From assembly GCA_023436245.1 (NCBI GenBank), contig JAEZJZ010000057.1, positions 1 to 60,224 on the forward strand: a DNA stretch of 60,224 bases, written 5' to 3'. Within the stretch, counting starts at the first letter, position 1. Each line of letters starts with the position of its first letter. The translations under genes were made by a program, and so were the position numbers. The DNA is from Bacillota bacterium. GTDB lineage: Bacteria; Bacillota; UBA994; UBA5500. Below the pieces are notes generated by a model. It ran no database searches and had not been told where the DNA came from. It saw only the letters and a list, made by a program, of their open reading frames with translations. Positions 50,549-58,614 of this stretch are shown piece after piece.

Positions 50549-51727
50549 TTAGCCCTGTGCCCCAGGAGCCAGTCGGCGGTAGAACGCTTTCGGATCAGCG
50601 GGCTGTTCCAGAGGGAAAATCGCTGGGTACTCCGAAACGCCGGAGACGCCGTTCAGTCCAAATCGTCTCCACGGATTGCGCTGCGGTGAGCCGAAGGCAA
50701 CTTCTGCCTCGCCGGCAAGTACGTCATAGATCACCGACCAGAGGGTACCAAGGCCGTCCTCATAGTAATGGCAGCAGACCCCCGTCGGCAGCGGACTGCT
50801 CAAGACCTGACGAATGCCCTCTTTGTCCACAGCGCCTCTCTGGAGCGCCTGCTCCAGTGCCCGTTGCCTGGCCACTGACTGCCACATGCGGCCGACATCG
50901 TAGGGCAACATGTCCGGATGATTGTAGTGATTGGTGGAAATCAGCACCTGCTGGCCGCTCTCCGGCCCAATACGTTTCACTGCGCGATGGGAACAGGAGA
51001 TCTCCACCAGGGCAGCCTGGCTAGTCTTATCAGCCAGCAGCAGATTCAGGTTGAACGAGATCGGAGTGTCCTGCAGGACGGCCAGCGCCTCGTCCACGGA
51101 GCGACAACGATCCAGCAGGGTGCGGATCACTGCCCAGAAGCGGAAGCCTCCCTCTCTGACCTCTGCCATGGGCGCTCCGGCGGACATGGTGACTACCAGG
51201 CCGTGCTCATTGAAGCCGTCGATGCGGCCGAAAAGCAGCAACGAGAAGCCGATATGCGCCGCCTTGCCACGCACACGCGTGGTCACCAGCCGGAAGTCAT
51301 CCTGGAAACCCCACTCGTAACTGCGCGCAACATACATCCGACCATCCTTGCTCAGACTCGGCAAGACGACCGCCTGGCTGCACTGCCCGGAAAGCTGTCC
51401 ATTCCTACCCTCCGGAAAAGCTCCGGTCGGCTGAGCATATCCCTGAAAGGAAAAAGAATAGTAGACGATCTGATCTGGAGATACGCCCAAACTATCGGCA
51501 AAGCCCTGAATCTCTTCATTCAAGCCGGGACAATACTGATCGCAGAACTGCATGATCTCCGCGACCTCCTGCTTGCTCGGCACTGGGGCATCTGGCAAGG
51601 GGGAAGTCATGAACTTGACTAGATCGGGGTTCTGCTTGCACATCTCCCCTTGCAGTCGACCAACCTCATAGGCTGTGCCTTCCAACACGACATGCTGAAA
51701 CGACAGTCGCTGTTCCTTACTCAACAT
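50549..51727 (-). CDS. C45-type Ntn hydrolase (acyl-CoA:6-APA acyltransferase-like)
   Basis: This 392-residue protein resembles the C45 family of self-processing N-terminal nucleophile hydrolases. The candidate nucleophile is the cysteine in SGQCSQAVVLPS, before the RSYEWGF segment; GFNEHGLVVTMSAG and STNHYNHP are further family features. Family members act on amide bonds of lipids or small peptides; the substrate here is unknown. The frame is open to 51754, with GAGGAGGTC placed between an ATG at 51727 and a GTG just before it, either of which may start. The AraC regulator upstream on the same strand may control it. Confidence 0.82.
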   Translation of the reverse strand: MLSKEQRLSFQHVVLEGTAYEVGRLQGEMCKQNPDLVKFMTSPLPDAPVPSKQEVAEIMQFCDQYCPGLNEEIQGFADSLGVSPDQIVYYSFSFQGYAQPTGAFPEGRNGQLSGQCSQAVVLPSLSKDGRMYVARSYEWGFQDDFRLVTTRVRGKAAHIGFSLLLFGRIDGFNEHGLVVTMSAGAPMAEVREGGFRFWAVIRTLLDRCRSVDEALAVLQDTPISFNLNLLLADKTSQAALVEISCSHRAVKRIGPESGQQVLISTNHYNHPDMLPYDVGRMWQSVARQRALEQALQRGAVDKEGIRQVLSSPLPTGVCCHYYEDGLGTLWSVIYDVLAGEAEVAFGSPQRNPWRRFGLNGVSGVSEYPAIFPLEQPADPKAFYRRLAPGAQG

Positions 51728-51801
51728 CACGACAACGACCTCCTCAATTCCCACTTCAGGCGAAGCTCATGACTTAGCTCGTCGAATCCGGAGCAATGAG
51801 C

Positions 51802-52695
51802 TCAGGCCTTCCTCTGAATGGGGACATGAATCTCCATCACCACATTGTGCTCTCCGGCAGAGCGCTCGTCATAGAGCTCATAGTCCACAGCCCCGCAGGC
51901 ATACTCATAGCCGGAGCTCGGGAACCAGTCATTCCAAATGTATTGCCAAGCCCCTTGAATCGCCTTGGTGAAACCATAGTCCGCCCGGTCGGCAGGCGGC
52001 GTCGTGAAGACGGCGTAAGTGGCGTCCGGGAGTCCACCCCGAAACATTCCCGGCGGAACCCGATCGTAGTCCTCAACTTCCACGCCGATCACATAAGAGA
52101 AACTGCCTGTCTCCACGTCCTGCGGGAAGCAGATGCCCAGGTCAGCAGTGCTTCCCGGACTGATTTGCTGGTGCAACACCTTGCACCAATCCTCGGCGGC
52201 ATAGTGGTCCCAGAACGCCGGAATCTCGTTCATGCAATCCGCATTCAGTGTCCGCAGCTCAAACCCGGCCACTTTACAGGCTGGCTTGAAGACGATCCTG
52301 GGCTGCATAATTACCCCTCCTAGAATATTGTACATCGCCAACTTCTGCAAGTCGGCCTTGGCGGGTATGTGACCCGTTCCATGGCGGCGATACTGCTCGG
52401 GGGGTAGACTGTAGACCTTCCGGAAGGCCTTGGTGAAGCCCGCGTGCGTATCGAACCCGTAATCCATGGCCACATCGAGCACGCGACGCCCGGCCACTAG
52501 CTCGGCCGCAGCATAGGCCAGGCGCCGCCTGCGCACGTATTCCATCACTGGCAATCCGACAGAGCACTGGAACACCCGACAATAGTGAAAGACCGAGAAC
52601 CCCGCCAGAGCCGCCAGCTCCGTTACGGAGATCTCTCTCTGCAGGCGCTCCTCGATCTGATCGATACTGCATTGAATGCATGACCGATAGTCCAT
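51802..52695 (-). CDS. AraC-family regulator with GyrI-like effector domain
   Basis: This 297-residue regulator has an N-terminal AraC double helix-turn-helix (SVTELAALAGFSVFHYCRVFQ and VLDVAMDYGFDTHAGFTKAFRKVY) and a C-terminal GyrI-like or SOUL-type small-molecule domain (about 125-297, with EIPAFWDHY and FTTPPADRADYGF). This is the Rob/BmrR-like arrangement for sensing a hydrophobic ligand. It is upstream of the C45 hydrolase on the same strand. The ATG has a GGGGGGAGG site. Confidence 0.9.
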   Translation of the reverse strand: MDYRSCIQCSIDQIEERLQREISVTELAALAGFSVFHYCRVFQCSVGLPVMEYVRRRRLAYAAAELVAGRRVLDVAMDYGFDTHAGFTKAFRKVYSLPPEQYRRHGTGHIPAKADLQKLAMYNILGGVIMQPRIVFKPACKVAGFELRTLNADCMNEIPAFWDHYAAEDWCKVLHQQISPGSTADLGICFPQDVETGSFSYVIGVEVEDYDRVPPGMFRGGLPDATYAVFTTPPADRADYGFTKAIQGAWQYIWNDWFPSSGYEYACGAVDYELYDERSAGEHNVVMEIHVPIQRKA

Positions 52696-52999
52696 GCCAG
52701 GCCTCCCCCCTCTGCTCCTCCACTATATAGCAAGCAGTTCTACGGGATTTGTCCATTCTTGCGCAGTTCCACGTCAGCGCACCCCAATCCTTCCAGCTGG
52801 CATACCGCTAATTCAGACAGCACCGGTGCCGGTGAGAAACAGAAAACGGCCCCAGAGCGGGACCGTTTGACATTCTGATGAACATCCCCCATAATGGAGA
52901 TTCAGAGCATTACTATGCATATGGGCAGACTCTTCCTTTTACACTAACTATTATAACAATAGCGAGAGTCTCTGTCAATAGTTCAAGGAGGAATTCTTG
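52696..52999. other. Divergent intergenic region between araC-type gene and helicase
   Basis: This stretch of about 300 bases contains the helicase promoter, an imperfect stem of AAACGG...CCGTTT at 52844-52868 with CCC/GGG inside, and AT-rich sequence near 52935-52980. The hairpin reads like a terminator, but no gene ends here. No coding capacity seen. Confidence 0.6.
52867..52895 (+). promoter_or_regulatory. Promoter of the DinG-like helicase gene
   Basis: TTGACA (52867-52872) is followed after 17 bases by CATAAT (52890-52895), 105 bases before the ATG. The -35 overlaps the 3' arm of a hairpin (52844-52868). Confidence 0.65.
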
Positions 53000-54967
53000 A
53001 TGAGCGATTTGCGCTGGCTGGACGTTCCCTTTCATTACACCACCGGTGAAGACTTCCAACACAGGCTGATGGAATGGTTGGGCGATGTCTTCTACGAACA
53101 CTTGCCTGCCCGAGGTTACGAAATCCGCGAGGAGCAAATCTACACCTCCTTTCGCATGGCCGAGGCGATCTGCCACAAGGAAGCCCTCCTGGCCGAGGCT
53201 GGCTCGGGAACCGGCAAGACATTCGCCTATCTATTGCCCTCCCTCTGTTACGCGCGGCATGCCGGCAAGCCGGTGATCCTCTCCAGCGCATCCGCATTGC
53301 TGCAGGAACAGCTTGCAGGGAAAACCGGCGACATTAGGGAGCTCTCGCGCCTGCTTGACCTGAACATCGACGTGCGGGTGGCCAAAGACCCACGCAATTA
53401 CCTCTGCCGCAAGAAGGCTGAACAGGAAACGTGGCTTAGCCCAGAGACAGAGGGCCTTGGCCTGCTCAACGAATGGAAGCTGACCACTGCCCTGGGTGAC
53501 CGGGCCGAGATCCCGGAAATCAGCGACGATCTATGGCAGACTGTTGCCTGGGAAGAGACTCTGGCCTGTGATCAGTGCCAGCACCGAGGTTACTGTCAGG
53601 TAGCCAAGAATCGATTGCACATTTGGGCGGCTAAGGACTTCGTGGTGGCCAGTCATGACCAGTTCTTCCGCCACCTTTGGAGCAGTGACTACCGGGAGGA
53701 GGAGGGGCTGCCTCCTCTCCTGCCGGCATCTTCTGCGATGATCTTTGATGAAGGTCATCTACTGGAACGCCCTGCCATCGAACAGCTAGGTCACCGTTTG
53801 AGCCTTGCTCCGATAGAGAGTATCCGCACCAATGTGTGGAATCGCCGTAAGCTGCTCAGCACCAAGCTGGTGGTGGATATCGACCTGCTCTGGGTCGATG
53901 CCCGTAAGTTCTTTGAGGCGTTGCAAGCAGCTGCCGAGCCGAATGAAACCTCAAACCGCTGGTTCGTGGAGTTGGACGATGAGCTGTACACCAAGGCCGA
54001 GCGCTGGTCACGGTCGTTGCAGACAGCCTCAGAACGACTGTCAATAGAGACCGAGCAGTTGTTGTGGACGCCCCTGGAGACGGAACTGCGCATAGCCAGT
54101 CAGCGGATAGAGCAGGCAGAAGCTGCGCTGCGGCAGCTGCTCCAACCGCGAGGTCGGTCTGTGGTCTGGTGGGAACACGCGAGCGAGGTCTTCTGGATCC
54201 TTCCCAGCAGTTTCGGCACGATGATTGGAAAAGAACTGTCTAGAGATAGACAGCCGCTGGTCTTCACTTCTGCCACCCTGCAGGCCGCCGGCTCATTCCA
54301 GGGAATGAAGCAGATGCTGGGGCTGCCGACCGCCAAGGAGTCCCTAGTCACCACCTCCTTTGAACTGGCACAGCAGATGGCCGCTTATCTGCCCGATCTA
54401 TCGTTTGATACCTTTGCTGCCAGGGCCGAACACTGCCTGGAGCTGATGCTGCAGAATGGGGGCAAGGCTCTGGTCCTGCTCAACCACCAGTCCGAACTGC
54501 AGCTCTGGCAGGACTATCTGCAAGACAGACCGTTGCCCTTCCCTGTGCTTTGGGAAGGCGATGGCGACCGCAGTTGGTTGCTGCAACGATTCCGTGAGGA
54601 AGGGAGCTCAGTGTTGATCGGCACCTCCTTCTGGGAGGGAGTGGACGTACCTGGGGAAGCCCTCTCCTTGGTGGCCGTCTTCAGCTTACCTTTCCCCGAG
54701 CATGATCCGCTGTTGGTCAGCAAGCGTTTGGCGGCAGAGCAAGCCGGCCTGGATCCGATACTGACGGTGGATGTGACGGAGATGCTGATCAAGCTGCGCC
54801 AAGGTTATGGACGCCTGATTCGCACCGCCACCGATCGAGGCGTGATCGCCTTGCTCGATCTGGGCCAGAAGAAGGACCAGCAAGAGCTGGTCCAGGAAGC
54901 ACTACCAACGGGAGTATCCATCTGGCGATCCTTCGAACAAGCAAAGGCAGCAGTGGCAGAGCGCTAG
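53000..54967 (+). CDS. DinG/XPD-like DNA helicase with iron-sulfur cysteines
   Basis: This 655-residue superfamily-2 helicase is of the DinG type. The Walker A is AEAGSGTGKTFAY near residue 70, the motif II is IFDEGH, a DEAH variant, and motif V-VI is SFWEGVDVPGE and RQGYGRLIRTATDRG. Four cysteines between motifs I and II, one in NYLCRKK (about 135) and three in CDQCQHRGYC (about 190-199), fit the 4Fe-4S cluster of the XPD/DinG group. It lacks the N-terminal exonuclease found in some Firmicutes DinG. It should unwind 5'-3' and could act on R-loops or stalled forks. The ATG has AGGAGG eight bases upstream. Confidence 0.9.
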   Translation: MSDLRWLDVPFHYTTGEDFQHRLMEWLGDVFYEHLPARGYEIREEQIYTSFRMAEAICHKEALLAEAGSGTGKTFAYLLPSLCYARHAGKPVILSSASALLQEQLAGKTGDIRELSRLLDLNIDVRVAKDPRNYLCRKKAEQETWLSPETEGLGLLNEWKLTTALGDRAEIPEISDDLWQTVAWEETLACDQCQHRGYCQVAKNRLHIWAAKDFVVASHDQFFRHLWSSDYREEEGLPPLLPASSAMIFDEGHLLERPAIEQLGHRLSLAPIESIRTNVWNRRKLLSTKLVVDIDLLWVDARKFFEALQAAAEPNETSNRWFVELDDELYTKAERWSRSLQTASERLSIETEQLLWTPLETELRIASQRIEQAEAALRQLLQPRGRSVVWWEHASEVFWILPSSFGTMIGKELSRDRQPLVFTSATLQAAGSFQGMKQMLGLPTAKESLVTTSFELAQQMAAYLPDLSFDTFAARAEHCLELMLQNGGKALVLLNHQSELQLWQDYLQDRPLPFPVLWEGDGDRSWLLQRFREEGSSVLIGTSFWEGVDVPGEALSLVAVFSLPFPEHDPLLVSKRLAAEQAGLDPILTVDVTEMLIKLRQGYGRLIRTATDRGVIALLDLGQKKDQQELVQEALPTGVSIWRSFEQAKAAVAER

Positions 54968-55003
54968 CCGCTTTGAGCTGCTGTAACAGAGAACTGGGGA
55001 ACG

Positions 55004-55049
55004 AAAGCAGCGGCTGTCACAACTACCAGGGTGTGACAGCCGCTGCTTT
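55004..55049. terminator. Strong bidirectional terminator
   Basis: A perfect 18-bp stem, AAAGCAGCGGCTGTCACA and its complement, has a 10-base loop. It lies between the convergent helicase and ogt genes. Confidence 0.9.
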
Positions 55050-55060
55050 GCGTTCATGGA

Positions 55061-55567
55061 TTAGGCCAATAAAATACCCTCAAGCTGCAATAGCTGACTC
55101 TTGATGGCAAGCCCACCGGCATATCCCACCAGCTTGCCACTGCTACCGATGATTCGATGGCAAGGGACAACCACTGGCACCGGGTTGGCCCCGTTTGCCC
55201 GTCCCACCGCCCGCGTGGCCGTAGGCCGGCCAATTGTCTGAGCGATGGCGGCATACGAACAAGTCTGCCCAAACGGAACTTGCTGCAACGCAACCCAGAC
55301 CTGCTGTTGGAAAGGCGTGCCCTGCATGTCCAGCGCCAAGCTGAACTCGCGCAGTTCCCCGCGGAAATACGCCACAAGCTGAGAGCGGATCGGCTGCAGT
55401 CGGCCGTCGTCATCCAGGAGCGACGCATTAGGCCACCACCGCTTGGCGAAGGCGCGACATACGTCGAGCGACTCGCCGGGGAAGGACAACCTGGCCAAGC
55501 CTCTGGGGGTGACGAGTGCACCGAAAACGCCAGCAGCAGTCTCGACGGGACCGATCACCAGATCCAT
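55061..55567 (-). CDS. ogt: Methylated-DNA-protein-cysteine methyltransferase
   Basis: This 168-residue suicide repair protein takes methyl groups from O6-methylguanine. The acceptor is Cys136 in VVPCHRIIG, preceded by the DNA-binding FGQTCSYAAIAQTIGRP. The frame is open to 55648, but the ATG at 55567 fits the family start. No ribosome site is near it; it begins one base after the stop of the AdaA-type gene, so it is translated by coupling. The pair matches the adaA-adaB arrangement of Bacillus. Confidence 0.94.
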   Translation of the reverse strand: MDLVIGPVETAAGVFGALVTPRGLARLSFPGESLDVCRAFAKRWWPNASLLDDDGRLQPIRSQLVAYFRGELREFSLALDMQGTPFQQQVWVALQQVPFGQTCSYAAIAQTIGRPTATRAVGRANGANPVPVVVPCHRIIGSSGKLVGYAGGLAIKSQLLQLEGILLA

Positions 55568-55568
55568 G

Positions 55569-56159
55569 CTATTCAATGTTCGCTTCCTCCTTTGTGTGCT
55601 GACGGTAGCTGCCGGGCGTTTGCTGGAATTGCCGCTGAAAAGCGTCATAGAACGCGCTCGGGCTGTTGAACCCCACCTCTAGTGCAATCTCCAACACCGG
55701 CTGATCGGTCCCAAGCAACATCTCCGCCGCCCGCTCCACTCGGCGCCGACGAATCAACTGTTCCAGGGACAGGTCGGTGTTCCGCCGCAGAATGCGGTTC
55801 AGATGAGTGAGGCTGAAGCCAACGGTTTCAGCCAGTTCAGCTGACTTCACCGTGCCGAGCGACTGATCAATGCGCTCGGTTACCTCGAGCGCCAAATTAC
55901 GCTCGTACTCCAGCTGCCCACCCACCAGGTCAGAACGGCACCGCTTGCAGGGGCGAAAACCGAGACGCAAGGCTTCTTCCCGGCTCGGCACAAACAGCAC
56001 CGATTCATGCTTCGGTTTGCGCGCCGGACAGGAAGGAAAGCAGAAAATACCAGTGGTGCGCACGCAGGTGAAGAAGCGTTCATCAAAGCTGGCGTCGCGA
56101 TTATATACGGCCTGCATCATCTCAGAGTGCGTCAGCAAACGCTGCTGTCTCCCCGGCAT
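55569..56159 (-). CDS. adaA: AdaA-type methylphosphotriester repair protein and regulator
   Basis: This 196-residue protein has the N-terminal Ada zinc domain that accepts a methyl group from DNA phosphotriesters, with its four cysteines in FTCVRTTGIFCFPSCPARKP and FRPCKRCR, then an AraC-type helix-turn-helix (SAELAETVGFSLTHLNRILRR and VLEIALEVGFNSPSAFYDAFQ). Methylation would turn it into an activator of itself and ogt. The frame is open to 56213; the ATG at 56159 has AAGGGTGG upstream. It lacks the C-terminal guanine methyltransferase of full-length Ada, which is the next gene. Confidence 0.93.
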   Translation of the reverse strand: MPGRQQRLLTHSEMMQAVYNRDASFDERFFTCVRTTGIFCFPSCPARKPKHESVLFVPSREEALRLGFRPCKRCRSDLVGGQLEYERNLALEVTERIDQSLGTVKSAELAETVGFSLTHLNRILRRNTDLSLEQLIRRRRVERAAEMLLGTDQPVLEIALEVGFNSPSAFYDAFQRQFQQTPGSYRQHTKEEANIE

Positions 56160-56260
56160 TGCACTACCACCCTTCGCTCGCAGTCTCTTCCATGGTAACA
56201 TAACAGACCACACCCACGCTTCCGGGGTTTGCTCTTCACATTGTGGTAGGCTGCGGCCGC

Positions 56261-56938
56261 TCAGTCAGCTGGCAGATTCACCTCCTGGAACCAGTAGCCG
56301 GAGTGGAGCACCTGCTCACCGAAACGGAGGGATAGTGGAGACTGGAAGATAGGGCCATCGGTGACGACTGTGTGGTACTCGCCATTCTCGCCGCTTGGGT
56401 CGACGCCCGCTGCAATCAGCTCGTCGATCAGGCCCCGATCCAGCACCCTGCCCAGGTAGCGCCGGTCAAGCAGATCCGCTTTCAGCGACACGATGGTTGC
56501 CCGAAAACCAAGGTCAAGAAACTCGCCGAGCAGGTTCAGTCTGGGCTGCTGCCAGAGCGGCAACCAAGCCTGCAGACCCGCTTCAGCGCTGACGCGTCGT
56601 TCCCAAGCAGCATGCTCTGCGATGTCGATGTCGCCAAAGACACCAAATCCAACTCCCTGTTCCGGCAGCTTTCTCAACACAGCCAGAAAACGCTGTTCAT
56701 ACTCCTGCCAACTGGCGCTCTTCACGATGGTGGGAATCCCCAGCGCTTCCCCTTGCGCAGCAATCAGCTGCGCTGGCAGGGCGTGTGAACGAGAGCGGTC
56801 TCCCTCTTCATTCATCATAGTAACCAAGAGTTTCGGGTGCGCTCCAGCCTGCATTGCCCGATAGAGGGCCAAGCAGGAATCCTTGCCCCCACTCCAGGAG
56901 CAGAAACAGGATTGGCCGCTGATCCGCTCTGCCATCAT
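56261..56938 (-). CDS. Dph6-like ATP pyrophosphatase (diphthine-ammonia ligase family)
   Basis: This PP-loop protein of about 225 residues belongs to the family of eukaryotic Dph6 and archaeal MJ0570. It has the PP-loop SWSGGKDSCLALYRA, VTMMNEEGDRSRSHA, GFGVFGDIDI and the C-terminal DPSGENGEYHT signature. Bacteria have no diphthamide, so the bacterial role is unknown; an ATP-dependent amidation is the family chemistry. The third of several ATG codons (56938) is the best distance from GGAGGAGG. Confidence 0.88.
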   Translation of the reverse strand: MMAERISGQSCFCSWSGGKDSCLALYRAMQAGAHPKLLVTMMNEEGDRSRSHALPAQLIAAQGEALGIPTIVKSASWQEYEQRFLAVLRKLPEQGVGFGVFGDIDIAEHAAWERRVSAEAGLQAWLPLWQQPRLNLLGEFLDLGFRATIVSLKADLLDRRYLGRVLDRGLIDELIAAGVDPSGENGEYHTVVTDGPIFQSPLSLRFGEQVLHSGYWFQEVNLPAD

Positions 56939-56977
56939 CAACATGACCTCCTCCCACAGAAAACCTAACCCAACAGA

Positions 56978-58222
56978 CTAGTGGGTCAGCTCCAACCGCA
57001 CTATCCTCCTCCGCCCCACCTGCACTACTGTCCCAGCGTCGATCGGGATGTTCAGATGTACGTCGTCCACGCGCTGCTCGTTCACCCGCACTGCGCCCTG
57101 CTCCACCAGACGTCGCCCTTCGCTGCGAGTACTCGCCAGACCGACTTCCACCAACAGGTCGATGATGCCCGGTTCCCGACCATCCGCCGTCCAGACGAAG
57201 CTCGGCAGTTGATCAGGCAGAGCCCGTTGTTGAAACACGGTGCGAAAATGCTCTTCGGCTGCATCTGCCGCCTGCGCGCCGTGGTAGCGGTTCACCAGAC
57301 AGTGGGCTAACTGCATCTTGGCATCCCGGGGATGAAGCTCCCCGTTCTCCAACCGCTGTTTCAGCTGCTGCAGGGACTGCACATCCATTCCGGTCGTCAG
57401 CTGATAGAACTTCAACATCATCTGGTCTGGAATGGACATCACCTTGCCGTACATCTCCCGCGGCAGCTCACTGATGCCGATGTAGTTGCCCAGGCTCTTG
57501 CTCATCTTCTGTACCCCGTCGAGACCTTCCAACAGCGGAAAGGTGATCACCGCCTGCTCTGCTTGACCATATTCGCGCTGCAGATGCCGCCCAACCAACA
57601 GATTAAAGGTCTGATCAGTCCCCCCGATCTCAATGTCTGTCTGCAATGCGACCGAGTCGTAGCCCTGCATCAACGGATAGAAGAACTCGTGCAGGCTGAT
57701 CGGCAAGTTATTCTGCCAGCGTTGCTTGAAATCCTCCCGTTCCAGCATCCTGGCCAAGGTGTAGGTCGCAGACAGCCGGACCACGTCGGCAAAGTTGAGA
57801 GGCGCCAACCAGGTGCTGTTCATATGGAGTTCTGTCTGCTCGATGTCCAGAATCTTGCCGTACTGCTCCACGTATGTGCGCGCGTTCTGTTGCACCTCGG
57901 CATCGGTCAGCTCACGGCGAGCTTCCGAGCGACCGGTCGGGTCGCCGATGCGTCCGGTAAAGTCTCCGATCACCAGCTGCACCACGTGCCCCTGCTCCTG
58001 AAACTGGCGCAGCTTGTTGATCACCACAGTGTGCCCCAGGTGAATGTCCGGGGCAGTCGGGTCCAGCCCCAGCTTCACCCGCAGCGGTCTGCCTTCGAGG
58101 ATAGACTTGGCCAGTTTTTCCGCCAGCCCATGCTGCGGAATGATCTCCACTGCCCCTCCAGAGAGGATTGCCAACTGCCTAGCCAGCTCAGCTTGTTGGG
58201 AAGAAGTGAGCAAATCTGACAT
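56978..58222 (-). CDS. tyrS: Tyrosyl-tRNA synthetase
   Basis: This 414-residue class I synthetase charges tRNA-Tyr. The adenylate motifs are PDIHLGHTVV (HIGH-like) and KMSKS; a C-terminal S4 RNA-binding domain follows (RRLVEQGAVRVN). The open frame reaches 58288, but the ATG at 58222 has AAAGGTGG upstream. The mRNA leader is a T-box riboswitch, so expression follows the level of uncharged tRNA-Tyr. The form is the TyrZ-like one rather than the TyrS of Bacillus, judged by the sequence around HLGH, but this is not certain. Confidence 0.95.
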   Translation of the reverse strand: MSDLLTSSQQAELARQLAILSGGAVEIIPQHGLAEKLAKSILEGRPLRVKLGLDPTAPDIHLGHTVVINKLRQFQEQGHVVQLVIGDFTGRIGDPTGRSEARRELTDAEVQQNARTYVEQYGKILDIEQTELHMNSTWLAPLNFADVVRLSATYTLARMLEREDFKQRWQNNLPISLHEFFYPLMQGYDSVALQTDIEIGGTDQTFNLLVGRHLQREYGQAEQAVITFPLLEGLDGVQKMSKSLGNYIGISELPREMYGKVMSIPDQMMLKFYQLTTGMDVQSLQQLKQRLENGELHPRDAKMQLAHCLVNRYHGAQAADAAEEHFRTVFQQRALPDQLPSFVWTADGREPGIIDLLVEVGLASTRSEGRRLVEQGAVRVNEQRVDDVHLNIPIDAGTVVQVGRRRIVRLELTH

Positions 58223-58286
58223 GAGTGCACCACCTTTCGCATGAATGGGAGGGCCTGTAGAGCAAGCAGCGTCCGGTCTTGGGGAC

Positions 58287-58530
58287 AAAAAAACCCGCCC
58301 CTAAACAGGGACGAGTTGCGGCTCGCGGTACCACCCTGGTTGGCAGACCTGACGGTCCACCCACCTCAAGCCCGATAACGAGGGCATCGTTCCTGACTAC
58401 TCGCGCGTTCGCCAGGAAGGCTCCTGAAGGTAATTCATCCGCAGGCAGGCATCGGTTTGCACCAGCCACCGACTCTCTGCAGAACTGCCATGCCGACTAC
58501 TGGCTTCGTTCATCGCCGAAATCGTCAATT
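58287..58530 (-). ncRNA. T-box riboswitch, tyrosine-specific
   Basis: On the minus strand the leader has the stem I marks AGAGAGTCGGTGGCTGGTGC, a specifier TAC at 58430-58432 (Tyr) in GAATTACC, the T-box AGGGTGGTACCGCG (58324-58337) and a terminator stem (58297-58312) followed by TTTTTTT (58287-58293). Uncharged tRNA-Tyr would favour the antiterminator and allow tyrS transcription. All parts are in the standard order. Confidence 0.93.
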
Positions 58531-58552
58531 ATCCAGAACTGGATTGCCTAAC

Positions 58553-58581
58553 AGAATACCATGAAAAAGGACGGGAAGCAA
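58553..58581 (-). promoter_or_regulatory. Candidate promoter of the T-box/tyrS transcript
   Basis: TTGCTT (58576-58581) and TATTCT (58553-58558) on the minus strand are separated by 17 bases, just upstream of the T-box leader. The -35 lies in the 3' arm of the pepA terminator. Confidence 0.5.
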
Positions 58582-58602
58582 GCATGAAAGCCTGCTCCCG
58601 CC
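58572..58602 (-). terminator. Terminator of pepA
   Basis: The imperfect stem of GGGAGCAGGC with GCTTGCTTCCC has a bulge and wobble pairs and is followed on the minus strand by GTCCTTTTTC. Confidence 0.65.
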
Positions 58603-58614
58603 CAAACCATGCAC

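Noticed and set aside
57332..58219. Plus-strand open frame of 295 codons
   Set aside because: It is antisense to tyrS, whose motifs are complete, and it has no recognisable domain.
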